From Actinophytocola sp049647105 (lineage in GTDB: Bacteria > Actinomycetota > Actinomycetes > Mycobacteriales > Pseudonocardiaceae), in the NCBI RefSeq assembly GCF_049647105.1, contig NZ_JBARWZ010000121.1, positions 1 through 64,000 of the forward strand: a stretch of 64,000 bases of DNA, given 5' to 3'. Below are positions 48,701-56,406 of this stretch, piece after piece. The notes below the pieces were generated by a model. The model was not told the origin of the DNA and did not search any database. It saw nothing but the letters and a program-made list of their open reading frames with translations. Each line of letters begins with the position of its first letter. Within the stretch, counting starts at the first letter, position 1. Position numbers and translations under genes: made by a program.

Positions 48701-51336
48701 TGCCGATCCGGGACATCTACCGGGCGGCCACGCTCGCCGACCTCACCGACGTCGTCGCCGCGGCCGCCAAGCCGGCCACGGCGGGGATCGTGCGCCGGGA
48801 CCGGCGCGCCTACCGGGCGCCGAACCGGCTGCCCGCGCACCTGGTCACGGCCGGTTCGGCCGACTCGCCGGACCAGCACTGGGCGCTGTGGCGGTGGGTG
48901 GAGCTGCGGGGTACGGGGTTCGGCATCGAGCCGCTGCTCGACCTCGCGAGCCAGGAGTGCGCGGCCGCCGCGGCGGCCGTCGTGGCCGCCGAGCAGGAGT
49001 TCGCGGTGCACCGGGGTGCCGTGCTCGACGGCATCAAGGCGTCGCTGACGACCGCGTCCGCCGAGGCGAAACCCGCGCTGCGCAAGGGTTCCAAGCTGAT
49101 CTGCAAGGGTCGGCTTGCCGAGCTGGACGCGGGCATCCTCGCCAGGCAGCACGCAACGGAGCTGATCAGCGCGGCCGCCGCGGTCGAGGAGGCACACGCG
49201 GCGTATGCGGCGGCGTTCGCTGACGCGGCCGACCGAGTGGCGACCGGGTTGCGTGCGGTCGCCGGGGACACGAAGTTCCGTGAGGCCGTGGCATGGCAGA
49301 ACCCGAGGGCACTGCACACGGCCGTCGACTCGCTCGCGTACACGGAGGCGCCGAAGCGGAACTCGCAGTACCGGCAGTGGGCCGCGCTGGTGATGAACTA
49401 CCTGCAGCGGTACACGACCAAGAACGACACGATCGGGTACTTCGGTCCGGTCGGCTGGGCGCGGATCACCGACGCCGAGGACACGATCGCGCTGCGGCCG
49501 GGGCCGGAGCTGCTCGCGCAGCGGACCGTGTACCTGGAGAACTGGGCGGTGCACGAGCTCGCACAGTCACTGTCCACACCGGACACACTGCCGTGGGCGA
49601 CGCCACGCCGGATGCCGTTCGTGGGGATCGACGGTGACGAGCTGCACGTGCCCCTCCAGCCGCCGGTCACGCTGCCCGCCGACGAGGCGGCGGTGCTGCG
49701 GGCGGTCGACGGCGTGCGGACCGCGCGGGAGATCGCGGAAGAACTGGCGACGTTGGGCGATGTCTACCGCGTGCTGGGTAAACTACGAGACGACCGGCGG
49801 ATTGCCTGGACCTTCGAGGTTTCTCCAGCTGAGCTGGTGCCGGAGCGGGCTCTGCTGGCGCAGTTCGACCGGATCGACGATCCGACGGTCCGCGACCGCG
49901 TCCTGTCCGCGCTCGGTGAGCTGGAGCGTGGGCGGGCCGCGGTCGCGGAGGCGGTCGGCGACCCGGAGCGGATGACCGGCGCCATGACCGCGCTCCAGGA
50001 GTCGTTCACCCGGCACACCGGCAGCACGGGCGTGCGCAGGCCGGGCATGTTCTACGCGGGCCGCACGCTCGTGCACGAGGAATGCCGCCGCGACCTCGAC
50101 GTCACCATCGGGCCCGACCTGGTGGCGTCGCTCATGCCGCCGCTGTCGCTGATGCTGGAGAGCGCCCGCTGGTTCACCTCGGCAGGCGCGGCGCTGTACC
50201 GGCGGGCCCTGCGGGACACCTTCCGCACGCACGTCGACGCCTCCGGTGTGCTGCGGTTCGCCGACTTCTGGTTGTGGGCCAACGACATCATCTTCCGGCT
50301 CGACAAGAGGGTGGTCGGCAGGCTGACGGCGGCGCTGCAGGAGCGCTGGGCGAACATCCTCTTGCTCGACATGAGTCAGTCACGGGTGTCGGTCAGCGCC
50401 GCTTCGTTGCGGGACAAGGTGAGCGCGGCGTTCGCGGCGCCGAGGCCCGGATGGCGCAGCGCGGTGCAGCACAGTCCGGACGTCATGATCGCCGCCAGGG
50501 ACGCCGACGCGATCCGGCGCGGGGACTTCCAGTGGGTGCTCGGCGAGTTGCACGCGGGCGTCAACACGATGCGTTCCGCGTTGTTCGTGTCGCAGCACCC
50601 GAACGCCACCGAGCTGCACACCGCCATGGCCGCCGATCTCGCGGGGCCGAGGATCGTCCTGGCCGCCACCCGTGAGGAGGGCGGCACGCCGCAGCGGCTC
50701 GCCGACGCGCTCGTGCAGCCCGCCGACATCCGGGTGGTGTCCGCGCACGACGCGTGCGGGCCGGACATCGACGGCGCGTTGCTCGTCTCCGACCTGCTGC
50801 TGTCCGAAACGGGCGGGAAGCTCGTCGTGCACGACCGGGCCGGTGGCAACCGGATGGACCTCGTGGAACTGCTGAACGAGCAGCTGATGGGGCAGCTGGT
50901 GCAGCAGTTCCGCCCGCTGCCGACGGTTCCGCACACGCCGAGGGTGTCGATCGACCGGCTGGTGGTCAGCCGGGAGAACTGGCGGCTGCCGGTGTCCGGC
51001 CTCGGGTTCGCGTTCGCCGCCGACGAGGCGACCCGTTTCCTGCGTGCGCAGGAGTGGCGGCGGGGAACCGGGGTGCCGCGGTTCGTGTTCGTCAAGAGCC
51101 CCGTGGAGTTCAAGCCGTTCTACGTGGACCTCGAGAGCCTGCCGTCGGTCGAGCACTTCGCGCACGCGATCCGCGCGCTCGACCGTGCGGAGCCCGACGG
51201 CCTGATGAGCGTCGGCGAGATGCTGCCCGGCCCGGACGAGCTGTGGCTCACCGACGCCGAGGGCGCCAGGTACACCGCGGAATTCCGCTTCGTCGCCGTG
51301 GACCGCCGCGGCCCTGCCCCGGAAGGTCAGTCGTGA
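45736..51336 (+). CDS. NRPS module C-A-PCP fused to a LanB-type (lantibiotic dehydratase N-terminal / PEARL-like) domain
   Basis: An 1866-residue protein starting at GTG 45736 with GGAGG close upstream. C domain about 10-430 (PLQQGMIFNGL, HHAVLDG intact); A domain about 446-910 (YLNYTSGSTGRPKG at 583, NGYGPTENT, YRTGDRARW, NASGKIDR). PCP has FFDLGGNSLL with pantetheinyl Ser971. From about 1054 to the end the sequence is Lant_dehydr_N-like: WVELRGTGFGIEPLL, FREAVAWQNPRAL, YLQRYTTKNDTIGYFGPVGW (K1229 region), SPDVMIAARDADAIRRGDFQWVLGELH, IDRLVVSRENWRLP, FVFVKSPVEFKPFYVDL and EMLPGPDELWL. No SpaB_C elimination domain follows. Family knowledge: this half of LanB uses glutamyl-tRNA on peptide side chains, and PEARLs add amino acids from tRNA to peptide C-termini. 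My reading of the A pocket is D-V-L-W-L-G-G-T-F, near Val-type codes. The frame is continuous, so the fusion is real unless an assembly error is present. Confidence 0.85.
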   Translation: MHPKTAEAGCPALPLQQGMIFNGLRVPDAGIDVVQCVIRWPGLDVAAYRAAWERAVARHPILRTGFVLAGDAEPVQVVRPDTTLDFTVRTDAVADFLAEDRTRGFAFDAPPLVRVTVLTHATPVVVITLHHAVLDGRSLAMLMAELDSDYEGRPDFPERTHYRDFVEWFTARNVAGSHAAEQDRVFWTAHLAGVSGPTPLPFGKLADATEGRASQVVKFSLTDEETVALQRLADTESVTLNTVVLAAWALVLGTHAGTDDVVFGVTRSARHGSVPGADGIVGMLLATIPLRVDLDRSLSVGEWLREIRRSGVDIRDHQLTPLGDIQRYAGAQNLLSSLVLFERQDLHTLLRKQNPNWDEREVELHRRLSYPLTVYAFAEPALHIALIHDRFTAAEADVLAGHLRTALLRLTNRPHGKVGDLSLLSPAEHTLLASGGHADPLAYPRGKTIPELFDEQVRRAPGADAVFDGETWLTYAELDDRATRIAAALRDRGIGLEEPVAVALPRGAALATAFLGVLKAGAAYLPVDATHPPARNAMMLADSGARVVITDGGDWPADVMSIDDLPAAAPFPCPARADTLAYLNYTSGSTGRPKGVAVPHRGVVRLVHEPNFATVGPAQTFLHASSPSFDVTTLELWGALLTGARVVPAPPGPLDAPGLAKLIDRHRVSFLWLTAGLFHQIVEHDVTTLSRVDQLLAGGDVLAPDAVRAALAARGGKPVINGYGPTENTTFTSCHVMHDAGDLGATTPIGRPVQHSTVYVLDDDLRPLPVGAIGELYSGGDGVARGYLNRPALTAAKFVPDPFGPPGARLYRTGDRARWRPDGTLEFLGRVDNQVKVRGYLVEPGETESVLRTHPQVVDAAVVVHGTDDTRRLVAYVTPAGLDLASVRAHVAAALPEFLRPSSYQVLPRFPLNASGKIDRAALPEPVATTGSVHLPLTGDAQHRMAGIWRALLGVEEIGAGDEFFDLGGNSLLAMRLTFRIRETFGVELPIRDIYRAATLADLTDVVAAAAKPATAGIVRRDRRAYRAPNRLPAHLVTAGSADSPDQHWALWRWVELRGTGFGIEPLLDLASQECAAAAAAVVAAEQEFAVHRGAVLDGIKASLTTASAEAKPALRKGSKLICKGRLAELDAGILARQHATELISAAAAVEEAHAAYAAAFADAADRVATGLRAVAGDTKFREAVAWQNPRALHTAVDSLAYTEAPKRNSQYRQWAALVMNYLQRYTTKNDTIGYFGPVGWARITDAEDTIALRPGPELLAQRTVYLENWAVHELAQSLSTPDTLPWATPRRMPFVGIDGDELHVPLQPPVTLPADEAAVLRAVDGVRTAREIAEELATLGDVYRVLGKLRDDRRIAWTFEVSPAELVPERALLAQFDRIDDPTVRDRVLSALGELERGRAAVAEAVGDPERMTGAMTALQESFTRHTGSTGVRRPGMFYAGRTLVHEECRRDLDVTIGPDLVASLMPPLSLMLESARWFTSAGAALYRRALRDTFRTHVDASGVLRFADFWLWANDIIFRLDKRVVGRLTAALQERWANILLLDMSQSRVSVSAASLRDKVSAAFAAPRPGWRSAVQHSPDVMIAARDADAIRRGDFQWVLGELHAGVNTMRSALFVSQHPNATELHTAMAADLAGPRIVLAATREEGGTPQRLADALVQPADIRVVSAHDACGPDIDGALLVSDLLLSETGGKLVVHDRAGGNRMDLVELLNEQLMGQLVQQFRPLPTVPHTPRVSIDRLVVSRENWRLPVSGLGFAFAADEATRFLRAQEWRRGTGVPRFVFVKSPVEFKPFYVDLESLPSVEHFAHAIRALDRAEPDGLMSVGEMLPGPDELWLTDAEGARYTAEFRFVAVDRRGPAPEGQS

Positions 51337-54300
51337 ACACCGACGACACGTACGTTTTCCCCACCTCGTCCGGCCAGCGGCGGCTCTGGCTGCTGGACCA
51401 GCTCATCCCCGGCAGCCCCGCCTACCACGTCGGCTGGCGGATCACGCTGACCGGCGCGCTCGACCGGGCGCGGCTGGAGCACGCGCTCGTCACGGTGGTC
51501 CACCGGCACGAGGCGTTGCACACCACGTTCACCGCCACCGACGGGGTGCCGAGCCAGGTCGTGTCGTCCCGGGTCGACCTGCGCGTGCTCGACATCGTCG
51601 AGTCCGAAGTGGACGCCTTGGTGCGGCACCCGTTCGACCTCTCGGCCGGTCCCCTGCTGCGGGCCGGGCTCGTCGCGAAGGGCCAGGACGAGCACGTGCT
51701 CGTGCTGGTCGTCCACCACGCGGTCGTCGACGGCTGGTCGTGCGCGATCCTGTTCGACGAGCTGGCCAGCGCCTACGCGGGCGAGGACCTCGACGAGCCG
51801 TCCATCCAGTACCCGGACTACGCGGTCTGGCAGCGGGAACAGGCCGACGCCAACGCGTTCGCCGACGCCGCAAGGTACTGGCAGGCCGAACTGGCCGGCA
51901 TCCCCACTGTGCTGCCGCTGCCGACCGACCGCCCTCGGTCGGCGGCGGCGGGCCGGGGTGCCGACCTGGTGCGTGACCTCGAGCCGCTGCCGGACGCCTC
52001 GTTCGGCACGCTCCTCGCGGTCTACCAGGCGATGCTGCACCGGTTGACCGGGCAGGAGGAGTTCCTCGTCGCCACCCCGGTGTCCGGCCGCACCCGGCCG
52101 GAGACCGAGCACCTGGTCGGTTTCCTCGCCAACACGCTCGCGCTGCCCGCACGCGTCCCGCCCGGCACCACGTTCGCGGAGCTCGCCAAGCACACGGCAG
52201 ATGCGGTCGAGGGCGCGCTCGCCAACCAGGACCTGCCGTTCGAGGACCTCGTCGACCTGCTGGCCGCCGAGCGGTCGCTCGCGCACGCGCCGGTCGCGCA
52301 GGTGATGTTCGCGGTCGAGCCGGTGCGGGAGCCGGTCACCGTGGACGGTCTGACCATCGCGCCCAGCCTGCTCGCGAACGGTGGTTCGAAGTTCGACCTG
52401 TTCCTCACCGTCGAGCCCGGTCCGGACCGTTGGCGCGCCAAGTGGAACTACGACACCGACCTGTTCGACGAGGCGACCGTCGAGGGGCTCGCGGACCTGT
52501 ACGCGGTGCTGTGCAAGGCCGTGGCCGCCGACCCGGACCGGCCGATCGCCGAGCTGCCGCTGTGCGACGGCACCCGCACGGTCGTCGACACCCCGCGGGC
52601 GGGCACGGTCACGTTCGACCTCACCCGGTTCGGCGACGCGCCCTCGGTGGCCGACGCGACCAGCTCGCTCACCTACCCGCAGCTGGACGAGGCCGCGAAC
52701 CGGCTCGCACACCTGTTGCGTGCCAACGGGGTCGGCCCGGACGTGCCGGTCGCGCTGTGCCTCGAACGGGGTGTCCCCGTGGTCACCGCCATCCTCGCCG
52801 CGTGGCGCGCTGGCGGCGGCTACCTGCCGCTCGACCCGACCTGGCCCGCGGAGCGGCTCGCCGCGATGATCACCGACGCGGGGTGCCCGGTGCTGGTCAC
52901 ACACGACGCGGCCGGGGTGGCATTGCCCGGCGAGCGCACGGTGATCAACCTCGACACCGCCGACCTCACGGCACAACCGAGCACCCCACTCGAACCGACC
53001 GCCACGCAGGGCACGATCTCCTACCTGCTCTACACGTCCGGCTCGACGGGCAGGCCGAAGGGCGTCACGCTCACCCACGGCGGCATCCAGAACCTGTTGT
53101 CCGCCATGGACGAGCTGCTGGACCTGCGGCCGGACGACCACATCGCGTCGATCACCACGCCGTCGTTCGACGTGTCGACGGTCGAGATGCTCGCGCCGCT
53201 CCTGCGAGGTGCGCGGGTCACGGTGATCCCGGCCGAGGAGGTCGCCGACGGGCTTCGCCTGCGGGAGCGGCTGATCGAGACGGGTGCGACGGTCGTGCAG
53301 GGGACACCGTCGGCGTGGCGGCTGCTCGTCGCCGCGGGCGGGGTGCCGGACACCGTGCGGCTGCGGGTCACCGGCGGCGAGGCGCTGACGCGTGACCTCG
53401 CCGACGCGCTGCGGTCCGGCGGCGCGCGGCTGATCGACGGATACGGTCCGACCGAGACCACGGTGTACTCCGCGGCCGGGACCGTCCCCGATGGACCGGA
53501 GCCGATCCGGCTGGGCGGCCCGGTCGGCGCCACCACCCTGCACGTACTCGACCCTGCGCTGCGGCCGGTGCCCGACGGCGTGCTGGGTGAGCTGTTCATC
53601 GGCGGCGCCGGGGTCGCGCGTGGCTATCGCAACCAGCCGGGCCTCACCGCGGCGAAGTTCCTGCCCGACCCGTTCAGCACGACGCCCGGCGCGCGGCTGT
53701 ACGCGACCGGTGACCTGGTGCGGCTGCGGGGCGGGCGGCTCGAGTTCCTCGGCCGGGCCGACCACCAGGTGAAGGTGCGCGGGTTCCGCATCGAGCTGGG
53801 TGAGATCGAGTCGGTGCTGCGGGAGCACAACCTGGTGCGGGACGCGGTGGTGACCGTGTGGCGCGGCAACGAGACCGACGTGCGGCTCGTCGCCTACGTG
53901 CTGCCCGGTCCCCGGCTGGACCCGAACGAGCTGCGGCCGTGGCTGTCCGCCCGGCTGCCGGACTACCTGGTGCCGAACCTGGTGATGACGCTCGACGTGG
54001 TGCCGAGGACGCCGACCGGCAAGGTCGACCGGACCGCGCTGCCGGAACCGGTGTGGGCGCCGACCCGCACGCGGGTGGTCGCGCCACGCAACGACGTGGA
54101 GCGGCGGCTCACCATGCTCTGGCGGGACGTGCTGAGCCTCGGCCCGGCCATGGACCTGAGCGTGCACGACGACTTCTTCGCGCTCGGCGGGCACTCGCTG
54201 ACCGCGACCCAGCTGCTCGCACGGATCCGCACACAGCTGTCGGTGAACCTGCCGCTCGCCGCGTTGTTCGGCGCGCCGACGGTCGCCGGGCTGGCGTCGT

Positions 54301-54425
54301 CGATCACGAAGGCGCAGTCGGGCGGGGTCGCCGACCGGCCACGCACGCTGCTGGACCAGCTCGACGAGCTGTCCGACGCCGAGGTCGACTCGTTGCTCGC
54401 CACCCTGATCGAGGAGGGCGAGTGA
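51333..54425 (+). CDS. NRPS module C-A-PCP (NRPS2)
   Basis: A 1030-residue single module. The GTG at 51333 overlaps the NRPS1 stop (GTGA). C domain about 5-410 with HHAVVDG at 128-134; A domain about 430-900 (LYTSGSTGRPKG at 566-577, GYGPTETTVYSA, YATGDLVRL, TPTGKVDRTALP). PCP has FFALGGHSLT with Ser955, and a short C-terminal docking-like helix (LDQLDELSDAEVDSLLATLIEEGE in outline) rich in acidic residues. My reading of the A-domain pocket (D-V-V-Q-V-G-G-V-Y) does not match a well-known code; the Gln resembles Gly-type pockets. No epimerase or thioesterase is present. It should accept the intermediate from NRPS1 or act in another order set by docking. Confidence 0.9.
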   Translation: MNTDDTYVFPTSSGQRRLWLLDQLIPGSPAYHVGWRITLTGALDRARLEHALVTVVHRHEALHTTFTATDGVPSQVVSSRVDLRVLDIVESEVDALVRHPFDLSAGPLLRAGLVAKGQDEHVLVLVVHHAVVDGWSCAILFDELASAYAGEDLDEPSIQYPDYAVWQREQADANAFADAARYWQAELAGIPTVLPLPTDRPRSAAAGRGADLVRDLEPLPDASFGTLLAVYQAMLHRLTGQEEFLVATPVSGRTRPETEHLVGFLANTLALPARVPPGTTFAELAKHTADAVEGALANQDLPFEDLVDLLAAERSLAHAPVAQVMFAVEPVREPVTVDGLTIAPSLLANGGSKFDLFLTVEPGPDRWRAKWNYDTDLFDEATVEGLADLYAVLCKAVAADPDRPIAELPLCDGTRTVVDTPRAGTVTFDLTRFGDAPSVADATSSLTYPQLDEAANRLAHLLRANGVGPDVPVALCLERGVPVVTAILAAWRAGGGYLPLDPTWPAERLAAMITDAGCPVLVTHDAAGVALPGERTVINLDTADLTAQPSTPLEPTATQGTISYLLYTSGSTGRPKGVTLTHGGIQNLLSAMDELLDLRPDDHIASITTPSFDVSTVEMLAPLLRGARVTVIPAEEVADGLRLRERLIETGATVVQGTPSAWRLLVAAGGVPDTVRLRVTGGEALTRDLADALRSGGARLIDGYGPTETTVYSAAGTVPDGPEPIRLGGPVGATTLHVLDPALRPVPDGVLGELFIGGAGVARGYRNQPGLTAAKFLPDPFSTTPGARLYATGDLVRLRGGRLEFLGRADHQVKVRGFRIELGEIESVLREHNLVRDAVVTVWRGNETDVRLVAYVLPGPRLDPNELRPWLSARLPDYLVPNLVMTLDVVPRTPTGKVDRTALPEPVWAPTRTRVVAPRNDVERRLTMLWRDVLSLGPAMDLSVHDDFFALGGHSLTATQLLARIRTQLSVNLPLAALFGAPTVAGLASSITKAQSGGVADRPRTLLDQLDELSDAEVDSLLATLIEEGE

Positions 54426-55726
54426 CCGAGGTCGTCATCGCGGGTGCCGGGCTCGCCGGCTCGCTCGCCGCGATCTACCTGTCCCGCCGGGGGCACACCG
54501 TGCGGGTCGTCGAACGACGCACCGACCCTCGACTGTCCACAACGGAGGGACGGTCGATCAACCTCGGCCTGTCGCAACGCGGCATCAAGGCGCTGCGGGA
54601 GGTCGGACTGCTCGACGAGCTGTGGCCGAGGACCACGCCCATGCGCGGCCGGATGGTGCACACGGCGGACGGGCAGTCGTTCCACCCGTACGGCACCGAG
54701 GACCACCAGATCCTGCACTCGATCCTGCGGGACGACCTCAACGCGGCACTCATCGACCGCGCCGAGGCTGGTGGCGTCCGGTTCGACTTCGAGCACCGGG
54801 TGGTCGCGCTCGACAAGGACCTGCCCGTGCTGACGGTCACCGACCCGGCAGGCGAGTCGCACGAGTGCAAGGCAGGCCTGGTGATCGGCGCGGACGGCGC
54901 GTTCTCGGCGGTCCGCGCGCAGCTCATGCGGGGTGAGCGGGCCGAGTTCCACCAGGAGTTCATGGACTGGGGCTACAAGGAGATCACCATCCCGGCCGAC
55001 GACCGCACGCGGCTGGAGGCGCTGCACCTGTGGCCGGGCAGCACCGGGCTGGTCGTCGCGCACCCCAACCACGACGGGACGCTCACCGCGACCGTGTTCC
55101 TGCCGTTCGAGGGTCCCGGCTCGTTCGCCGAGCTGACCACCCCGGAACGCGTCAGAGCGCACTGCGACGCCGAGTTCTCCGATCTTCCCGACCTGGTGCC
55201 GGACCTGGTCGAGCAGTTCCTGTCGCATCCCACGGGCAGCCTCGTCACCATCCGCACCTCGCCATGGCAGCACGACGGCAAGGTCGTGCTGATCGGCGAC
55301 GCCGCACACGCGGTGTACCCGTTCTACGGGCAGGGCATGAACGCCGCGTTCGAGGACTGTTCCGTGCTCGACAACTGTCTCGCGGGCGGTGACCTGGCCG
55401 CCGGGCTGCGGGTGTTCGAGGCGCGGCGGCGGGCGCACACGGACGTGCTGGCCGAACTGTCCAAACAGAACTTCCTGGAACTGCGCGACGGCATGCGCTC
55501 GCCGCTGTTCCTCGCCCGCAAGAAGGCAGATCTGGTGCTGCACAAGCTCTTCCCGAACCGATGGACGCCGCTATACACGATGATCGCCCACACCACCACG
55601 CCGTACGGCGACGCACTGGCCAGGGCTCGCAGGCAGGACCGCGCGCTGGCCGCAGGACTCTCCACAGTGGCCGCCGCCGCGATAACAGCGCTCGTGGCGG
55701 CCCGATCGAAAAGGCAGGTTCCCTAG
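54422..55726 (+). CDS. Kynurenine 3-monooxygenase-like FAD hydroxylase
   Basis: A 434-residue flavoprotein in the NRPS operon (GTGA overlap with NRPS2). The FAD motif is VVIAGAGLAGSLAAIYLSRRG; then RSINLGLSQRGIKALREVGLL, the GRMVHTADG region and DDLNAALIDRA, ADGAFSAVRAQL, and the second FAD motif VVLIGDAAHAVYPFYGQGMNAAFEDC. The RSINL.LS.RG block and the GQGMN.AFEDC block are specific for kynurenine 3-monooxygenase rather than general aromatic hydroxylases. The C-terminus has an Ala-rich hydrophobic stretch like the membrane anchor of eukaryotic KMO. In an NRPS cluster it likely makes 3-hydroxykynurenine, or a related hydroxyaryl unit, as a building block. No other kynurenine-pathway gene is in the window. 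Confidence 0.85.
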   Translation: MTEVVIAGAGLAGSLAAIYLSRRGHTVRVVERRTDPRLSTTEGRSINLGLSQRGIKALREVGLLDELWPRTTPMRGRMVHTADGQSFHPYGTEDHQILHSILRDDLNAALIDRAEAGGVRFDFEHRVVALDKDLPVLTVTDPAGESHECKAGLVIGADGAFSAVRAQLMRGERAEFHQEFMDWGYKEITIPADDRTRLEALHLWPGSTGLVVAHPNHDGTLTATVFLPFEGPGSFAELTTPERVRAHCDAEFSDLPDLVPDLVEQFLSHPTGSLVTIRTSPWQHDGKVVLIGDAAHAVYPFYGQGMNAAFEDCSVLDNCLAGGDLAAGLRVFEARRRAHTDVLAELSKQNFLELRDGMRSPLFLARKKADLVLHKLFPNRWTPLYTMIAHTTTPYGDALARARRQDRALAAGLSTVAAAAITALVAARSKRQVP

Positions 55727-55728
55727 TC

Positions 55729-56406
55729 GTGCTCACCCATCCGACACTCGATGTCCCCCCGCTCGTGGCACCGGAAGACCTCGACGGGATCCTGCCGGAG
55801 CCGGTCCGCTCGTCGGAGGAACCGTTGCGTGCCATCGTGGACTGGGCGCGGCGCTACCTGTGCAGGCCGCATCCGGAGCTGGGCCGCAAGGGTGATGTCT
55901 GCCCGTTCACCGAGGGGGCCATGGCGCGGCACACCTTCTACATGGCCGTGTGCCGTGGCGTGCCCTCCGGCGCCGACGAGGTGGCGGCCACGGTCGCGCA
56001 CTACCGCGACTGGTTCATCGACCTCGAGCCGACGCGCGGGCCCGCCGCCCAGTTCAAGACCATCCTCATCCTGTTCCCCGAACTGGCCGGGCCCGACCTG
56101 CACCCGATCATCGACGACGCGCAGCGGATGCTGAAGCAGGCCTACGTGTCGCGCGGGCTGATGGTCGGCGAGTTCCACGACGGGCCGCCGGACAAGGCGG
56201 GCCTGTGGAACTCGACGTTCCGCCCGCTGCGCAGCCCGGTGCCGCTGCTCGCGATCCGGCACATGGTGCCGACCGACTTCCCGTTCCTGTCGCTGGACGA
56301 CGAGCACGTCACCGCCTACCTGCGGCTGTTCGGCGACCGGGTACCCACCCACCTGCAGCCGCAGGTGGCGGCGGCGACCGCGCGACTCGGAAAGGCAGTG
56401 CCGTGA
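55729..56406 (+). CDS. DUF6875-like protein in the NRPS operon
   Basis: A 225-residue soluble protein starting at GTG 55729, two bases after the monooxygenase stop. RRYLCRPHPELGRKGDVCPFTEGAMARHTFYMAV contains the HP.LGR.G.VCPF..GA pattern that I associate with DUF6875. FKTILILFPELAGPDLHPIIDDAQRMLKQAYVSRGLMVGEFHDG and the RSPVPLLAIRHMVPTDFPFL block follow. No enzymatic motif is evident apart from one conserved Cys. Its overlap with NRPS3 (GTGA) and position next to the KMO homologue mean it is co-translated with the assembly line and probably acts on or with its intermediates. Function is unknown. Confidence 0.6.
   Translation: MLTHPTLDVPPLVAPEDLDGILPEPVRSSEEPLRAIVDWARRYLCRPHPELGRKGDVCPFTEGAMARHTFYMAVCRGVPSGADEVAATVAHYRDWFIDLEPTRGPAAQFKTILILFPELAGPDLHPIIDDAQRMLKQAYVSRGLMVGEFHDGPPDKAGLWNSTFRPLRSPVPLLAIRHMVPTDFPFLSLDDEHVTAYLRLFGDRVPTHLQPQVAAATARLGKAVP

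Noticed and set aside
45208..49554. A 1448-codon open frame on the minus strand opposite NRPS1
   Set aside because: It is the usual antisense shadow of a GC3-rich gene: Arg/Val/Gly-rich product without any domain, while the plus strand has complete NRPS domains.
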